From IMG/VR virus record IMGVR_UViG_3300025423_000051, positions 1 through 35,803 of that record: 35,803 nucleotides of DNA. The stretch is one strand, 5' to 3'. The notes below the pieces were generated by a model. It made no database searches, was not told where the DNA came from, and was given only the letters and a program-made list of their open reading frames with translations. The translations under genes and the position numbers were made by a program. Below are positions 16,304 through 22,697 of the stretch, in pieces (within the stretch, counting starts at the first letter, position 1; every line of letters starts with the position of its first letter). Origin of the DNA: a virus.

Positions 16304-16633
16304 ATGATCCACAACACCGACCCCATTGAATTTGAATTCCCAATCTTTGCCGATGCAGATCGAGTCATAGATGCCAAAGGCAGGGAACTGACCCAGATCT
16401 CCGGCCTCTGCTCCCCCGCTGAAGCTATCCGCTGGGCAAAGCTATTCTCCCATTCATACCAAGCCTACACGCTTCTGGATGGGGTGAAGAACCTATTGGT
16501 TGCCGGGCTTGACGAGCCGCATGATCCCTCCACCCATCAGGAGGGGGCCAAGTGTATTGTGTGCGACATTGACGAGTTTCTGGCATCCGTGTTCAACGAG
16601 CCAAAGAAGCCGAATCTGATCGTGGTGGAATGA
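16304..16633 (+). CDS. Hypothetical acidic protein
   Basis: A 109-residue soluble protein without recognised motif. It contains CIVCD, which with other residues might form a metal or redox site, but this is weak. It overlaps the zinc-ribbon gene at 16630 by four bases. Confidence 0.5.
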   Translation: MIHNTDPIEFEFPIFADADRVIDAKGRELTQISGLCSPAEAIRWAKLFSHSYQAYTLLDGVKNLLVAGLDEPHDPSTHQEGAKCIVCDIDEFLASVFNEPKKPNLIVVE

Positions 16634-16833
16634 GCGCAGGGAAGCGAGACTCTACTCGATTCTGCCCCAAATGCGGAGCCGATTGGCAAGGGGAACCTAT
16701 CCCCAAAGCTGACCAGCACCATTTCGGCGGGAAGAAGCACTTCTCCAGGCTTATCGGGATTTATAGTCAAGAACTTGACCGCACTGTGTATTATCAATGC
16801 CCGGATTGCGGGTCAGAAATAACCAGAAAATGA
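16630..16833 (+). CDS. Zinc-ribbon protein
   Basis: A 67-residue protein with an N-terminal CPKCG and a C-terminal CPDCG about 42 residues apart, the arrangement of a zinc ribbon. The intervening part is basic and His-rich. Many small phage zinc ribbons bind nucleic acid or host enzymes; nothing here shows which. ATGA overlaps at both ends. Confidence 0.65.
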   Translation: MSAGKRDSTRFCPKCGADWQGEPIPKADQHHFGGKKHFSRLIGIYSQELDRTVYYQCPDCGSEITRK

Positions 16834-16994
16834 GCAAAGTTGAATACGGAAAGCTCTCTCCGAGAATGAGCGAGATGCAACGCCGGATTGAGGCAGGAAA
16901 CCCCAACCGCACCGGAGCCGCATCTGCCTCATACAGAGCTAACTACGACGAAATCTTCAAGAAAAAGGATAAGAAAAGTGGGAAAAAATCTTAA
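16830..16994 (+). CDS. Small basic protein, unknown
   Basis: A 54-residue protein with a very basic C-terminus (FKKKDKKSGKKS), suggesting nucleic-acid contact. It starts in an ATGA overlap. No recognised family. Confidence 0.45.
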   Translation: MSKVEYGKLSPRMSEMQRRIEAGNPNRTGAASASYRANYDEIFKKKDKKSGKKS

Positions 16995-17184
16995 TTATGT
17001 GCCGTGGAATGAGCATAAGCACGTTGAAACCCGCAAGACCGACGATGATTGGGATGACTACCTCCTCAATCTTTCCAGTTCAGTGGGGGCAGCTTGTGAC
17101 CGATTCTTTGACCAGAGAGGGATGAATCGAGGGCAATCGGATATCCCGGTGAGTTGGATTAGGCAAACCATCAAGAAACTATGA
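16978..17184 (+). CDS. Small acidic/aromatic protein, GTG start
   Basis: A 68-residue protein that probably starts at GTG 16978, since an earlier in-frame ATG (16888) would overlap the upstream gene by about 100 bases. It contains a DDDWDDYL acidic patch and a Trp-rich N-terminus. A weak hairpin (AACAG/CTGTT) follows the stop. Function unknown. Confidence 0.4.
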   Translation: MGKNLNYVPWNEHKHVETRKTDDDWDDYLLNLSSSVGAACDRFFDQRGMNRGQSDIPVSWIRQTIKKL

Positions 17185-17229
17185 ACAACAGAGTGATCTG
17201 TTAATAAAACGCAACCATATTTTTAACAA

Positions 17230-17586
17230 ATGAACCACGACTGGTTTAACAAAGCACTAGACGCTTGCGTTGAGTACCGAAATCAACTCACAGAGAAAGA
17301 CAACGAGGTAGCAAGGCTACGAGAGCGGTTAGAAAAAGCCGAAGAACTAATCCGTGGCCTGCACGATTGGGGGAAGAAGGCAAGAAAGGCTCACCTTGAA
17401 ACCTGTAAAAATGTTCAAGCGGAAATTGAAAAGCTCCACACAGAAAATGTCTGCCTCCAAGAACTCATCCAAGAGTTTTACGAGTGGACTAGGCGAGACT
17501 ACCCAACCGAGGCCGAAGTCCGAGAGATCATGGATCGCTACTACAACCTACTAAACCATAACCCGAACAATAAACCATCCCGATAG
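17230..17586 (+). CDS. Coiled-coil protein with NEVARLRE module
   Basis: A 118-residue protein, almost wholly helical and charged, with the shared module DNEVARLRERLEKAE followed by a second heptad region (EIEKLHTENVCLQELI). The NEVARLRE segment recurs in proteins starting at 17955 and 19127, and in a diverged form at 18915. Function is unknown; the coiled coil suggests assembly with its paralogues. Confidence 0.55.
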   Translation: MNHDWFNKALDACVEYRNQLTEKDNEVARLRERLEKAEELIRGLHDWGKKARKAHLETCKNVQAEIEKLHTENVCLQELIQEFYEWTRRDYPTEAEVREIMDRYYNLLNHNPNNKPSR

Positions 17587-17587
17587 T

Positions 17588-17866
17588 ATGCCAACGAACG
17601 CAAACAAATCACAAATGACAACGAGCAATGACACCGAGATCGAAAACTATAAATATGACCGAAAGAGAAATTGCCCGCATTGCAATGCGTTTTCTTTAGG
17701 TGAAAATTGCAACTGCTGTGATTCCAGAACATTTGAATGCGGCACAGATGTTTGGGAAAATGGAACTTGTAGATCTGCTGAATGCTATGAAAGAGAAATT
17801 TCTTCTTTGAGTAGAGTAGTTGAAAATCTGCAAGAGATACTGAAAAACATTAGAGAATCTGTATGA
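17588..17866 (+). CDS. Zinc-finger coiled-coil paralogue
   Basis: A 92-residue protein with a cysteine-rich module, NCPHC, then FECGTDVWENGTCRS and ECYERE, followed by a helical tail. The same order, CP-x-C, then CGT, then a Cys before ERE, occurs in the protein starting at 18232. The DNA is AT-rich relative to neighbours. Probably a zinc-binding protein of the array; function unknown. Confidence 0.55.
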   Translation: MPTNANKSQMTTSNDTEIENYKYDRKRNCPHCNAFSLGENCNCCDSRTFECGTDVWENGTCRSAECYEREISSLSRVVENLQEILKNIRESV

Positions 17867-17958
17867 GTATAATTTTTCCTCATACATTTTTAGAATGGGT
17901 TGCGCTTTTGTTAGGTTTCGCAATTTATAAGCTAATTAAACACATAATAACAAAATGA
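17863..17958 (+). CDS. 31-residue membrane microprotein
   Basis: A very short ORF with one hydrophobic helix (about residues 9-24) and a basic tail (KLIKHIITK). ATGA overlaps at both ends link it to the array genes around it. Its position inside the array suggests it moves with the paralogues. Confidence 0.45.
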   Translation: MSIIFPHTFLEWVALLLGFAIYKLIKHIITK

Positions 17959-18203
17959 ACCCCGACACCACACCAACGCCGAGGGATGAGCAAATCTGGA
18001 CAACCGAATATCACCATGAACTGTGTGATGTGGTTGATATGGAATTTGCCCAACAGCTAGAACGCGAACTCGCCGAGACAACCAACGAGGTCGCAAGGCT
18101 CCGTGAGCTTTTGGAAAGGCTATGCGAGTCCGTTGCCGAAAATTGGGATGAAGGTATCGCCAATTATTTTCGTGAGGAAGCCAACAAGCCCCACAATCAA
18201 TAA
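17955..18203 (+). CDS. Coiled-coil paralogue with MNPDTTPTPR leader
   Basis: An 82-residue protein. Its N-terminal MNPDTTPTPR is repeated almost identically, at DNA and protein level, at the start of the protein at 19127. The middle carries TTNEVARLRELLERL, whose DNA is exactly shared over 28 bases with the 19127 gene. It lacks the zinc-finger module of its relatives, so it looks like a recombined derivative. Confidence 0.55.
   Translation: MNPDTTPTPRDEQIWTTEYHHELCDVVDMEFAQQLERELAETTNEVARLRELLERLCESVAENWDEGIANYFREEANKPHNQ
18080..18107 (+). repeat. 28-bp direct repeat, copy 1
   Basis: This 28-base stretch is identical to 19288-19315 and codes for TNEVARLRE in both genes. Identity at synonymous positions indicates a recent duplication or gene conversion rather than old protein homology. 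A second similar pair is the leader at 17954-17986 and 19126-19158, identical except for one base. Confidence 0.85.
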
Positions 18204-18231
18204 AAACATCAACACCGAATTCAATAAGAAA

Positions 18232-18918
18232 ATGAACCCCGACACAAACAAATGCCCCAACTGCGGTGCTGAATTTGCAACACTCACAGACCGAACCACA
18301 TTTACCTGCGGAACCAACCGTCACCCAGATGGGTCTCACTCTCGCACCGACCTCTGCCGCGAGCGCGAGGAGAACACCAAACTCCGCGAACTTCTCCATT
18401 GCGCGGCTGTCGATCTCCAGCATTCGGATGACGCGGTTCGCGCACAGGCCCAGCGCGCACTTTACGACTTCCTCGAAAAGGGAACCAGACTCGCCCCCGC
18501 GCCAGAAGAACCAACTGTCGTTAATTTAGAGCCATCAAATCTATTTGTTGATCAAAAACAGCAAAATATGAGCGACAACGAATGGCGAGAGCTTGGCCCT
18601 AACGAGGTTATCCAAGAGGGGGATGAGATATGGAGTTTGGGAATGTGGATTCCAGTTTCACCGAATATGGTAATCCCACTTAACGAAAAAATGAATCCCA
18701 TCACGCGATACCGCACACGCCGCCCGTTGCCAAAGCGGGAGGCGAAACCCATCGACAACGAGATCGTAAGGCTCAAAGAGATGATTAAAGAAGCCGCAAA
18801 GCGTGGCGACGAAATGGCCGCGCATTGGAAAAAGCGAGCCGAGAAAGCCGAGGCGATAATCAAACAACTACACCATTTTTCAGAGATCATTGAAGGATTA
18901 CAAAACACAGACAAATGA
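18232..18918 (+). CDS. Multi-module zinc-finger/coiled-coil protein
   Basis: A 228-residue mosaic. It begins MNPDTNK (shared leader), then a zinc-finger-like module CPNCG...FTCGT...DLCRERE, a coiled coil, a linker RLAPAPEEP shared with the 19127 protein, then a distinct domain WRELGPNEVIQEGDEIW...WIPV, and finally a charged helix. The WRELGPNE-type region resembles a domain seen in various phage proteins but I cannot name it. An earlier in-frame start exists upstream but would break the shared leader. Confidence 0.55.
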   Translation: MNPDTNKCPNCGAEFATLTDRTTFTCGTNRHPDGSHSRTDLCREREENTKLRELLHCAAVDLQHSDDAVRAQAQRALYDFLEKGTRLAPAPEEPTVVNLEPSNLFVDQKQQNMSDNEWRELGPNEVIQEGDEIWSLGMWIPVSPNMVIPLNEKMNPITRYRTRRPLPKREAKPIDNEIVRLKEMIKEAAKRGDEMAAHWKKRAEKAEAIIKQLHHFSEIIEGLQNTDK

Positions 18919-19130
18919 ACCAACCACAGACACCCGCCAACGAGGTCGAAAAGTTACGTGCAGACGCCCATAACTGGCATCAGCACTACAGGGATGAGCG
19001 ATCGACTGCTCAAAGATGGAAAGAGCATTCTTTTAAGCAAGCTCAAGAAATCGAAAAGCTCCACAACGTCATCCGCGACGAGTGGCCATCAGATCAAGCC
19101 GAAGAAATCATTAACAACTGCAAGAAATGA
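18915..19130 (+). CDS. Small coiled-coil paralogue
   Basis: A 71-residue helical protein with NEVEKLRADAHNW, a diverged form of the NEVARLRE module, and a second heptad EIEKLHNVI like that of the 17230 protein. ATGA overlaps at both ends. Function unknown; likely derived from the same ancestral gene as its neighbours. Confidence 0.5.
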   Translation: MNQPQTPANEVEKLRADAHNWHQHYRDERSTAQRWKEHSFKQAQEIEKLHNVIRDEWPSDQAEEIINNCKK

Positions 19131-19738
19131 ACCCCGACACAACACCAACGCCGAGGACGGATGCCTGCCCTCACTGCGGGTCTTATCCAATCGACCCTAT
19201 GAGATGGGAATGCGGTGCATTACTGCATGACCTTGGTTGTGGAAAAATCGTAGTAGGTCAATCCGACCGCTGTAAGCTGACCGAGAAAACCAACGAGGTC
19301 GCAAGGCTCCGTGAGGAGAATGCAGACCTTAAACAATGGCTAAACGAACGATACAAAGCATTGTCGGAAGCTGATGATGAAAACGAAAATCTCCGTAATC
19401 TTTTAGGTGATTTAGTAAAAATAACAAACTTTTACTGGGATAATTCTTCCAATCTAAAACCAAAAGATTGGCAACCTTTTCAGAACATACTCAACGAACT
19501 AGACCGACTCGCCCCATCGCCAGAGGAAACCAAGATCAAAGTATCCAAACGTCCGTATTATTACGAATGTGGGGATGGGTGTTGCACCGAATGGGGGGAG
19601 AAGTGGTATGTGGACGGAGTAGAGGTCTGTTCTGGCCCGTGTGAGGATAACAGGCTCCAACAACTTCTTGACCACCTCGGATTCGACGCCACGATCACCA
19701 ACGAAAACGAAGACGGCGAGGAGGTCTGCGAGCTATGA
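19127..19738 (+). CDS. Zinc-finger/coiled-coil paralogue with extra C-terminal domain
   Basis: A 203-residue protein with the leader MNPDTTPTPRTDA, a zinc-finger module (CPHCGSYP, WECGA, then Cys residues), the TNEVARLREENADL coiled coil, the RLAPSPEE linker, and a C-terminal domain rich in Cys, Tyr and Trp (YYYECGDGCCTEWGEKWYVDG). The DNA between about 19380 and 19480 is AT-rich. It is the fullest member of the array. Confidence 0.55.
   Translation: MNPDTTPTPRTDACPHCGSYPIDPMRWECGALLHDLGCGKIVVGQSDRCKLTEKTNEVARLREENADLKQWLNERYKALSEADDENENLRNLLGDLVKITNFYWDNSSNLKPKDWQPFQNILNELDRLAPSPEETKIKVSKRPYYYECGDGCCTEWGEKWYVDGVEVCSGPCEDNRLQQLLDHLGFDATITNENEDGEEVCEL
19288..19315 (+). repeat. 28-bp direct repeat, copy 2
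   Basis: Exact copy of 18080-18107, 1208 bases downstream in the same orientation. Recombination between the copies would delete two genes and fuse the ends in frame. Confidence 0.85.
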
Positions 19739-19833
19739 ACACCAAAATGAGCTTAACTGACTGGATGATCTTTGGTTCCGCAACCGGATTCTGGATCGGC
19801 GTCATCTGGGATTGGTGGAGGAACCAAAAATGA
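19735..19833 (+). CDS. 32-residue membrane microprotein
   Basis: A very short ORF whose middle (about residues 11-25) is hydrophobic and aromatic, ending WDWWRNQK. It starts in an ATGA overlap with the array gene and stops 16 bases before the glycosyltransferase start. The Trp-rich end suggests interfacial membrane binding. Function unknown. Confidence 0.4.
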   Translation: MNTKMSLTDWMIFGSATGFWIGVIWDWWRNQK

Positions 19834-19849
19834 AATCCGAAATAGCCCC

Positions 19850-20494
19850 ATGAAATGCTGCGTGATCACAGGGGCCACAAGCCTCATGAAATCCACGCTA
19901 GAGGCTTCCCTGCCCTCCAAACGGGCCTATTGCGAGAGGCATGGGTATGATTTGTCCGCGGTGGACTTCAACTCCACTGATCACCTGGGCTTCCGTAGGT
20001 TTGAAATTGCGCTGGCGGGTCTAGGCTTTTACGACTCCGTGTTTTGGATTGATGCCGATTCCATGATAACGAACCATGAAATCCCCTTTCCATCTATGCT
20101 GTCGGGTCAGTCCCCTATGGCAGCGTCTTGGGACTGGTGGAGTAATGGGACGTACTTTAGCACCGGAAACTTCATACTTTCGCGCCATGAAATGCTATCT
20201 ACGCTGTCGGGTCTATACTTGAGCGAAAAATCCCGGCGGCTGGACGATCCAAACCAGGAACAGAACACGCTGAACGAGGTATGGAAATCGAGGCCGGAGT
20301 TGGTGCAGATTTTGCCGCATGAAATGCTCAATTCAGTGCCGGAAATGGTGAGGAATGATATCAGTTGGAACGGAAGGGACGCAATTATCAGGCCCTGGCA
20401 GCCCGGAGACTTCCTGGCCCACCTCACCGGATGCGGGAATGATCAGAGGGTCAGGATAATGGCTGCGCTGGCGGGTCTAGGCTTGAAAGCCTAA
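19850..20494 (+). CDS. GT-A glycosyltransferase, GT34-like
   Basis: A 214-residue enzyme that would transfer a sugar from a nucleotide sugar. Features of the GT34 (galactosyltransferase) type: HGYDL at 31-35, the metal-binding VFWIDADSMI with Asp-Ala-Asp at 68-70, the TGNFILSR segment (105-112), EQNTLNEVW (137-145), and FLAHLTG near the C-terminus (188-194). The start at 19850 is chosen because earlier in-frame starts overlap the upstream microprotein. Target is unknown: DNA, tail protein or host surface. An exact 21-base repeat encodes ALAGLG twice in this gene. It ends in a strong terminator. Confidence 0.75.
   Translation: MKCCVITGATSLMKSTLEASLPSKRAYCERHGYDLSAVDFNSTDHLGFRRFEIALAGLGFYDSVFWIDADSMITNHEIPFPSMLSGQSPMAASWDWWSNGTYFSTGNFILSRHEMLSTLSGLYLSEKSRRLDDPNQEQNTLNEVWKSRPELVQILPHEMLNSVPEMVRNDISWNGRDAIIRPWQPGDFLAHLTGCGNDQRVRIMAALAGLGLKA
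20008..20028 (+). repeat. 21-bp direct repeat within glycosyltransferase gene, copy 1
   Basis: Identical to 20464-20484 and in the same reading frame; both copies encode ALAGLG with identical codons. Copy 2 lies at the extreme 3' end of the gene, next to the stop codon. Confidence 0.8.
20464..20484 (+). repeat. 21-bp direct repeat within glycosyltransferase gene, copy 2
   Basis: Exact match to 20008-20028. The C-terminus of the enzyme (ALAGLGLKA) thus repeats an internal segment, as if the 3' end had been replaced or repaired by template switching. Confidence 0.8.
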
Positions 20495-20526
20495 AGAGCC
20501 GGAAGGATTGCTCCCCCCGGCTCTTT
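20493..20526. terminator. Bidirectional intrinsic terminator
   Basis: A perfect 10-bp stem, AAAGAGCCGG with CCGGCTCTTT, and a 14-base loop. The stem ends in A and T runs that give a U-tract on both strands. It separates the + strand glycosyltransferase (stop at 20494) from the convergent minus-strand genes (first stop at 20534), so it serves both transcripts. Confidence 0.9.
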
Positions 20527-20533
20527 CCTGACG

Positions 20534-20728
20534 TTATTTCCCCTGGATCAGCTTTTCCAAGTTGGCCCAAGTTTCCCAACCTAGAAGGTAGGCAGCTATG
20601 CTCCACCTGGTGATCTCATCAAAAGGGAATTCTTTCGCCATTAGGGCCAAGTCGATCAGGGAGTGACCGGATGCAGCCTCTTTCGCGCGGAGTTTTTCCC
20701 CCCGCATTAGTAGTTTCACGGGATTCAT
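20534..20728 (-). CDS. Hypothetical small protein, last gene of minus cluster
   Basis: A 64-residue protein with helical, amphipathic character and a Trp/Leu-rich end. The start overlaps the upstream minus-strand gene by four bases (ATGA). No motif recognised. It is the promoter-distal gene of the cluster, and the shared terminator follows directly. Confidence 0.5.
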   Translation of the reverse strand: MNPVKLLMRGEKLRAKEAASGHSLIDLALMAKEFPFDEITRWSIAAYLLGWETWANLEKLIQGK

Positions 20729-20922
20729 GATTCTACCTTCGTCTCCTCAATGCTATAATCACGCCTTCCGAGCCAATCAACCACACTTTCAGCCTCCAGT
20801 CTTGTATACCGGATGGCATCAACGGCCTCTCCCCCGGAAATATTGTTTCCGTTTTCGGAAATTCCAGTAATGTGGTCGCCTCTTTTATGAGAGAGGATAA
20901 TATATCTTTTTTGTGTTTTCAT
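20725..20922 (-). CDS. Hypothetical small protein
   Basis: A 65-residue protein with mixed charge and no recognised motif. An AAAGGAAA sequence before the ATG is a plausible ribosome-binding site, clearer than most in this cluster. Overlaps the next gene as ATGA. Confidence 0.55.
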   Translation of the reverse strand: MKTQKRYIILSHKRGDHITGISENGNNISGGEAVDAIRYTRLEAESVVDWLGRRDYSIEETKVES

Positions 20923-20947
20923 TTTTTTTTCCTTTGTGGGTTGTGGG

Positions 20948-21172
20948 TTAATCTCTGATCACGATCATCGTTCCCGTGCGCTCGTCACCTTGGAGGTGTT
21001 CGCCGTTGTCCCTAAAAAGTTGGACCGTTACCGAAAAATCGGTAAACTGCTGAATTTCGTCGGCAATATCCTGAGCGATTTGGTCGTGGCCCCTTGTGCT
21101 TGTCCACACTCCCTCTACGGGAAGAAACTGGGAAAGCTCCGGAATGTCTGATGTTTTGATGCTGTGGTTCAT
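20948..21172 (-). CDS. Small hypothetical phage protein
   Basis: A 74-residue protein with ordinary soluble character (DIADEIQQFTDFSVTVQLFRDNGEH). It resembles a type of short hypothetical protein often seen in phages, but I cannot name a family. The ATG at 21172 is preferred over the upstream TTG, which would read through a strong hairpin. Its ribosome-binding site is poor. Confidence 0.55.
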   Translation of the reverse strand: MNHSIKTSDIPELSQFLPVEGVWTSTRGHDQIAQDIADEIQQFTDFSVTVQLFRDNGEHLQGDERTGTMIVIRD

Positions 21173-21216
21173 TTTTTTAGTGTTGTTTGTTTCCCTTGGC
21201 TGAATTGCCCAGGCTG

Positions 21217-21240
21217 CTGCCATCGCTCCGGCGATGGCAG
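21217..21240. repeat. Perfect 10-bp hairpin in minus-strand leader
   Basis: CTGCCATCGC and GCGATGGCAG flank a four-base loop. It has no T-run on either strand, so it is not an intrinsic terminator. On the minus strand it lies about 45 bases upstream of the ATG of the 20948-21172 gene and just after the 31-residue gene, so it may act as an RNA stability or processing element, or as an operator. Confidence 0.6.
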
Positions 21241-21249
21241 GGAGTCTGA

Positions 21250-21345
21250 TCAATTATATTGCTGGAGGATTGAAACAAGCATGGCCAGGACCACAAAGGA
21301 CAAGGCCAAGCAGGAAAGGAGGAGGTGGGTGAGTTGGTCTTTCAT
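21250..21345 (-). CDS. 31-residue membrane microprotein (minus strand)
   Basis: A short ORF nearly all of which is one hydrophobic helix (LLLSCLALSFVVLAMLVSIL, residues 8-27) with a charged start (MKDQLTH). It starts 19 bases after the stop of the 127-residue gene on the minus strand. Small single-helix proteins recur in this phage. Weak ribosome-binding site. Confidence 0.45.
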   Translation of the reverse strand: MKDQLTHLLLSCLALSFVVLAMLVSILQQYN

Positions 21346-21364
21346 GGTTAGAATTGCTCTTTGA

Positions 21365-21748
21365 TTATTCTCCAAAGTAAAATTGCTGGCAGTAGCCAAG
21401 CAGGGCTTCGTCCTCTTCTTCCGTGGTAACATATTCTGTCCAAGGAGTGCCCCAGTCCTGCCACTCCAAAACAGGATTTTGTGCTACTCCATATGCTCCG
21501 ATGTCTCCAACGATACGTAAGGCAGGCCCACCAGTGGAAAGGAGGATCTGGAACTCTTCAAGCTCCGATTGCCCTCCTACTGTTTTCCATCCTTCTCGAA
21601 CCGTCACGGACAAGGGGGAGTTGAAAATCTCATCAACCGCCGACTCCCTCACGTCATCGTCACTTGAGAGAAGAAGGGCAGACCAATCCATGATTGACTT
21701 CATCCAACCTTTCCCGTTCTCAATTGCGTGATTTTTTTCTATTTGCAT
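21365..21748 (-). CDS. Conserved hypothetical phage protein, first gene of minus cluster
   Basis: A 127-residue acidic protein. The segment SPLSVTVREGWKTVG followed by LLSTGGPALRIVGDI and LEWQDWGTPWTEY looks like a hypothetical protein family that I recall from many phages and prophages; its function is unknown. The ATG at 21748 is listed; an in-frame TTG at 21811 would add 21 basic residues. It is the promoter-proximal gene of the minus-strand cluster. Confidence 0.7.
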   Translation of the reverse strand: MQIEKNHAIENGKGWMKSIMDWSALLLSSDDDVRESAVDEIFNSPLSVTVREGWKTVGGQSELEEFQILLSTGGPALRIVGDIGAYGVAQNPVLEWQDWGTPWTEYVTTEEEDEALLGYCQQFYFGE

Positions 21749-21809
21749 TTTTTGTTTTTTGTTTCGCGCCGGCGTGATTGCCTTCGCTCCCTCCTTGATA
21801 CTCTTTCCC

Positions 21810-21815
21810 AATATA
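21810..21815 (-). promoter_or_regulatory. Possible -10 element for minus cluster
   Basis: On the minus strand, TATATT (five of six matches to TATAAT) lies about 60 bases upstream of the first minus-strand gene. The -35 region is A/T-rich without a good match, so activity may need an activator or a different sigma factor. Low confidence. Confidence 0.3.
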
Positions 21816-21899
21816 CTAGCAAGCTATTCTCTAAAATAAATTTCAAAGATTCCTAAAATAATTGTTGACTTGCCCATTCCATCAGCGTGAAAGCATGGT

Positions 21900-21930
21900 T
21901 TGTCTTACAAGGATTACAGGCAAAAATTCC
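21900..21930 (+). repeat. Direct repeat in control region, copy 1
   Basis: TTGTCTT, one variable base, then CAAGGATTACA recurs at 21977, about 77 bases downstream; the flanks remain partly alike. The repeat lies between the divergent transcription units and could be a pair of operator or iteron sites. Imperfect conservation outside the 19-base core. Confidence 0.6.
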
Positions 21931-21976
21931 TTCATCGAATCACCCAGGCAACGACGATTCCGGGCATTTGCTTCCA

Positions 21977-22006
21977 TTGTCTTGCAAGGATTACAACGGC
22001 AATTCC
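21977..22006 (+). repeat. Direct repeat in control region, copy 2
   Basis: Second copy of the 21900 repeat in the same orientation, differing at the eighth base (G instead of A) and with a three-base shift after the core. Two similarly oriented sites at about seven to eight helical turns are consistent with cooperative protein binding. Confidence 0.6.
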
Positions 22007-22067
22007 CCCCTTGTCATCATACTGCTGCCCCCGGAAAAACGATTTTAACGCCATCCTGGTGAGTCTC

Positions 22068-22092
22068 TTTATTACTTTTTCAGAGTAATAAA
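22068..22092. promoter_or_regulatory. 8-bp dyad in divergent control region
   Basis: TTTATTAC and GTAATAAA form a perfect inverted repeat with a nine-base spacer, 44 bases upstream of the small-terminase-like gene. It may be a repressor operator or a leader hairpin. No protein that would bind it is identified. Confidence 0.4.
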
Positions 22093-22117
22093 TGGATTCT
22101 TGCCCGTTGCTCATTTT

Positions 22118-22133
22118 TGCAATAGCGTTGCAA
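22118..22133. promoter_or_regulatory. Paired TTGCAA sites at translation start
   Basis: Two copies of the palindrome TTGCAA, four bases apart, end four bases before the ATG at 22137. Read as RNA they could pair with each other and hide the start region. No normal ribosome-binding site is visible in this position, so this structure may affect initiation. Confidence 0.35.
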
Positions 22134-22136
22134 CCC

Positions 22137-22697
22137 ATGGAAGAAATTAAAGAGAAGCGGAAGAGACTAGCCTTCCCCCCTGAGGAAGTGAAAGCATTTG
22201 CACTAGCAACATCCCTTGCCGAGGCTGCCAGACATTACGGACTAAAAGAGTCAACCGTTCGGTCAATGGCCTCCCGTGGTAAATGGATGACCCCGGATCG
22301 CATCAAAAAAGAAAAGGGAAAATTGATGGAAGCTCAGAAGGTAGTTATGGAGGCTAGGGAGGGAAGGACTATTGCAACGGTGGCAGATGATTTAGAAGCG
22401 CATCTAGTCTCCTCAGGTAAATCCTTTCGGACTGGCGTTGCGTCAGCACTCGCCAAGATGGGAGAGGTGGCCGGGACAATGGACGGCCTGACCGCCCTGG
22501 ATCATAGTCGCAAACTCAAAGATGCTGCTGACATTGCCCGGACTATCCTAGGTATAGGAGCAGATTCCGGTGGGCCTTCTCTATCAATTAACCTACTTAA
22601 CCTATCAGCGGACTCTTTATCACCTAACACCATCTCTGTAAGCCCCTCATTCACAACAGTTGCATCTATAAGATCAGATAACGAAAGTCGTAATTAG
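22137..22697 (+). CDS. HTH protein, probable terminase small subunit
   Basis: A 186-residue protein. An N-terminal helix-turn-helix, LAEAARHYGLKESTVRSMASRGKW (about residues 27-50), resembles that of phage small terminases and terminase-like HTH proteins. The C-terminal part has LTALDHSRKLKDAADIARTILGI, like the helical core of small terminases. These proteins recognise the packaging site and hand DNA to the large subunit. The gene is 9.5 kb from terL and is followed by a large non-coding region that could hold the packaging site. A regulator is the alternative. The ATG at 22137 is preferred to 22092. Confidence 0.55.
   Translation: MEEIKEKRKRLAFPPEEVKAFALATSLAEAARHYGLKESTVRSMASRGKWMTPDRIKKEKGKLMEAQKVVMEAREGRTIATVADDLEAHLVSSGKSFRTGVASALAKMGEVAGTMDGLTALDHSRKLKDAADIARTILGIGADSGGPSLSINLLNLSADSLSPNTISVSPSFTTVASIRSDNESRN

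Noticed and set aside
17185-17229. AACAG/CTGTT hairpin as a terminator
   Set aside because: Only five base pairs and no T-run follows.
21862-22088. Overlapping + strand ORFs of 62-66 residues in the control region
   Set aside because: Poor start contexts, odd composition, two frames open at once, and they cover the direct repeats; more likely non-coding.
21932-22138. Minus-strand ORF of up to 68 residues
   Set aside because: Overlaps the dyads and the start of the + strand HTH gene, with no ribosome-binding site. A shorter version (21932-22054) remains possible but unsupported.
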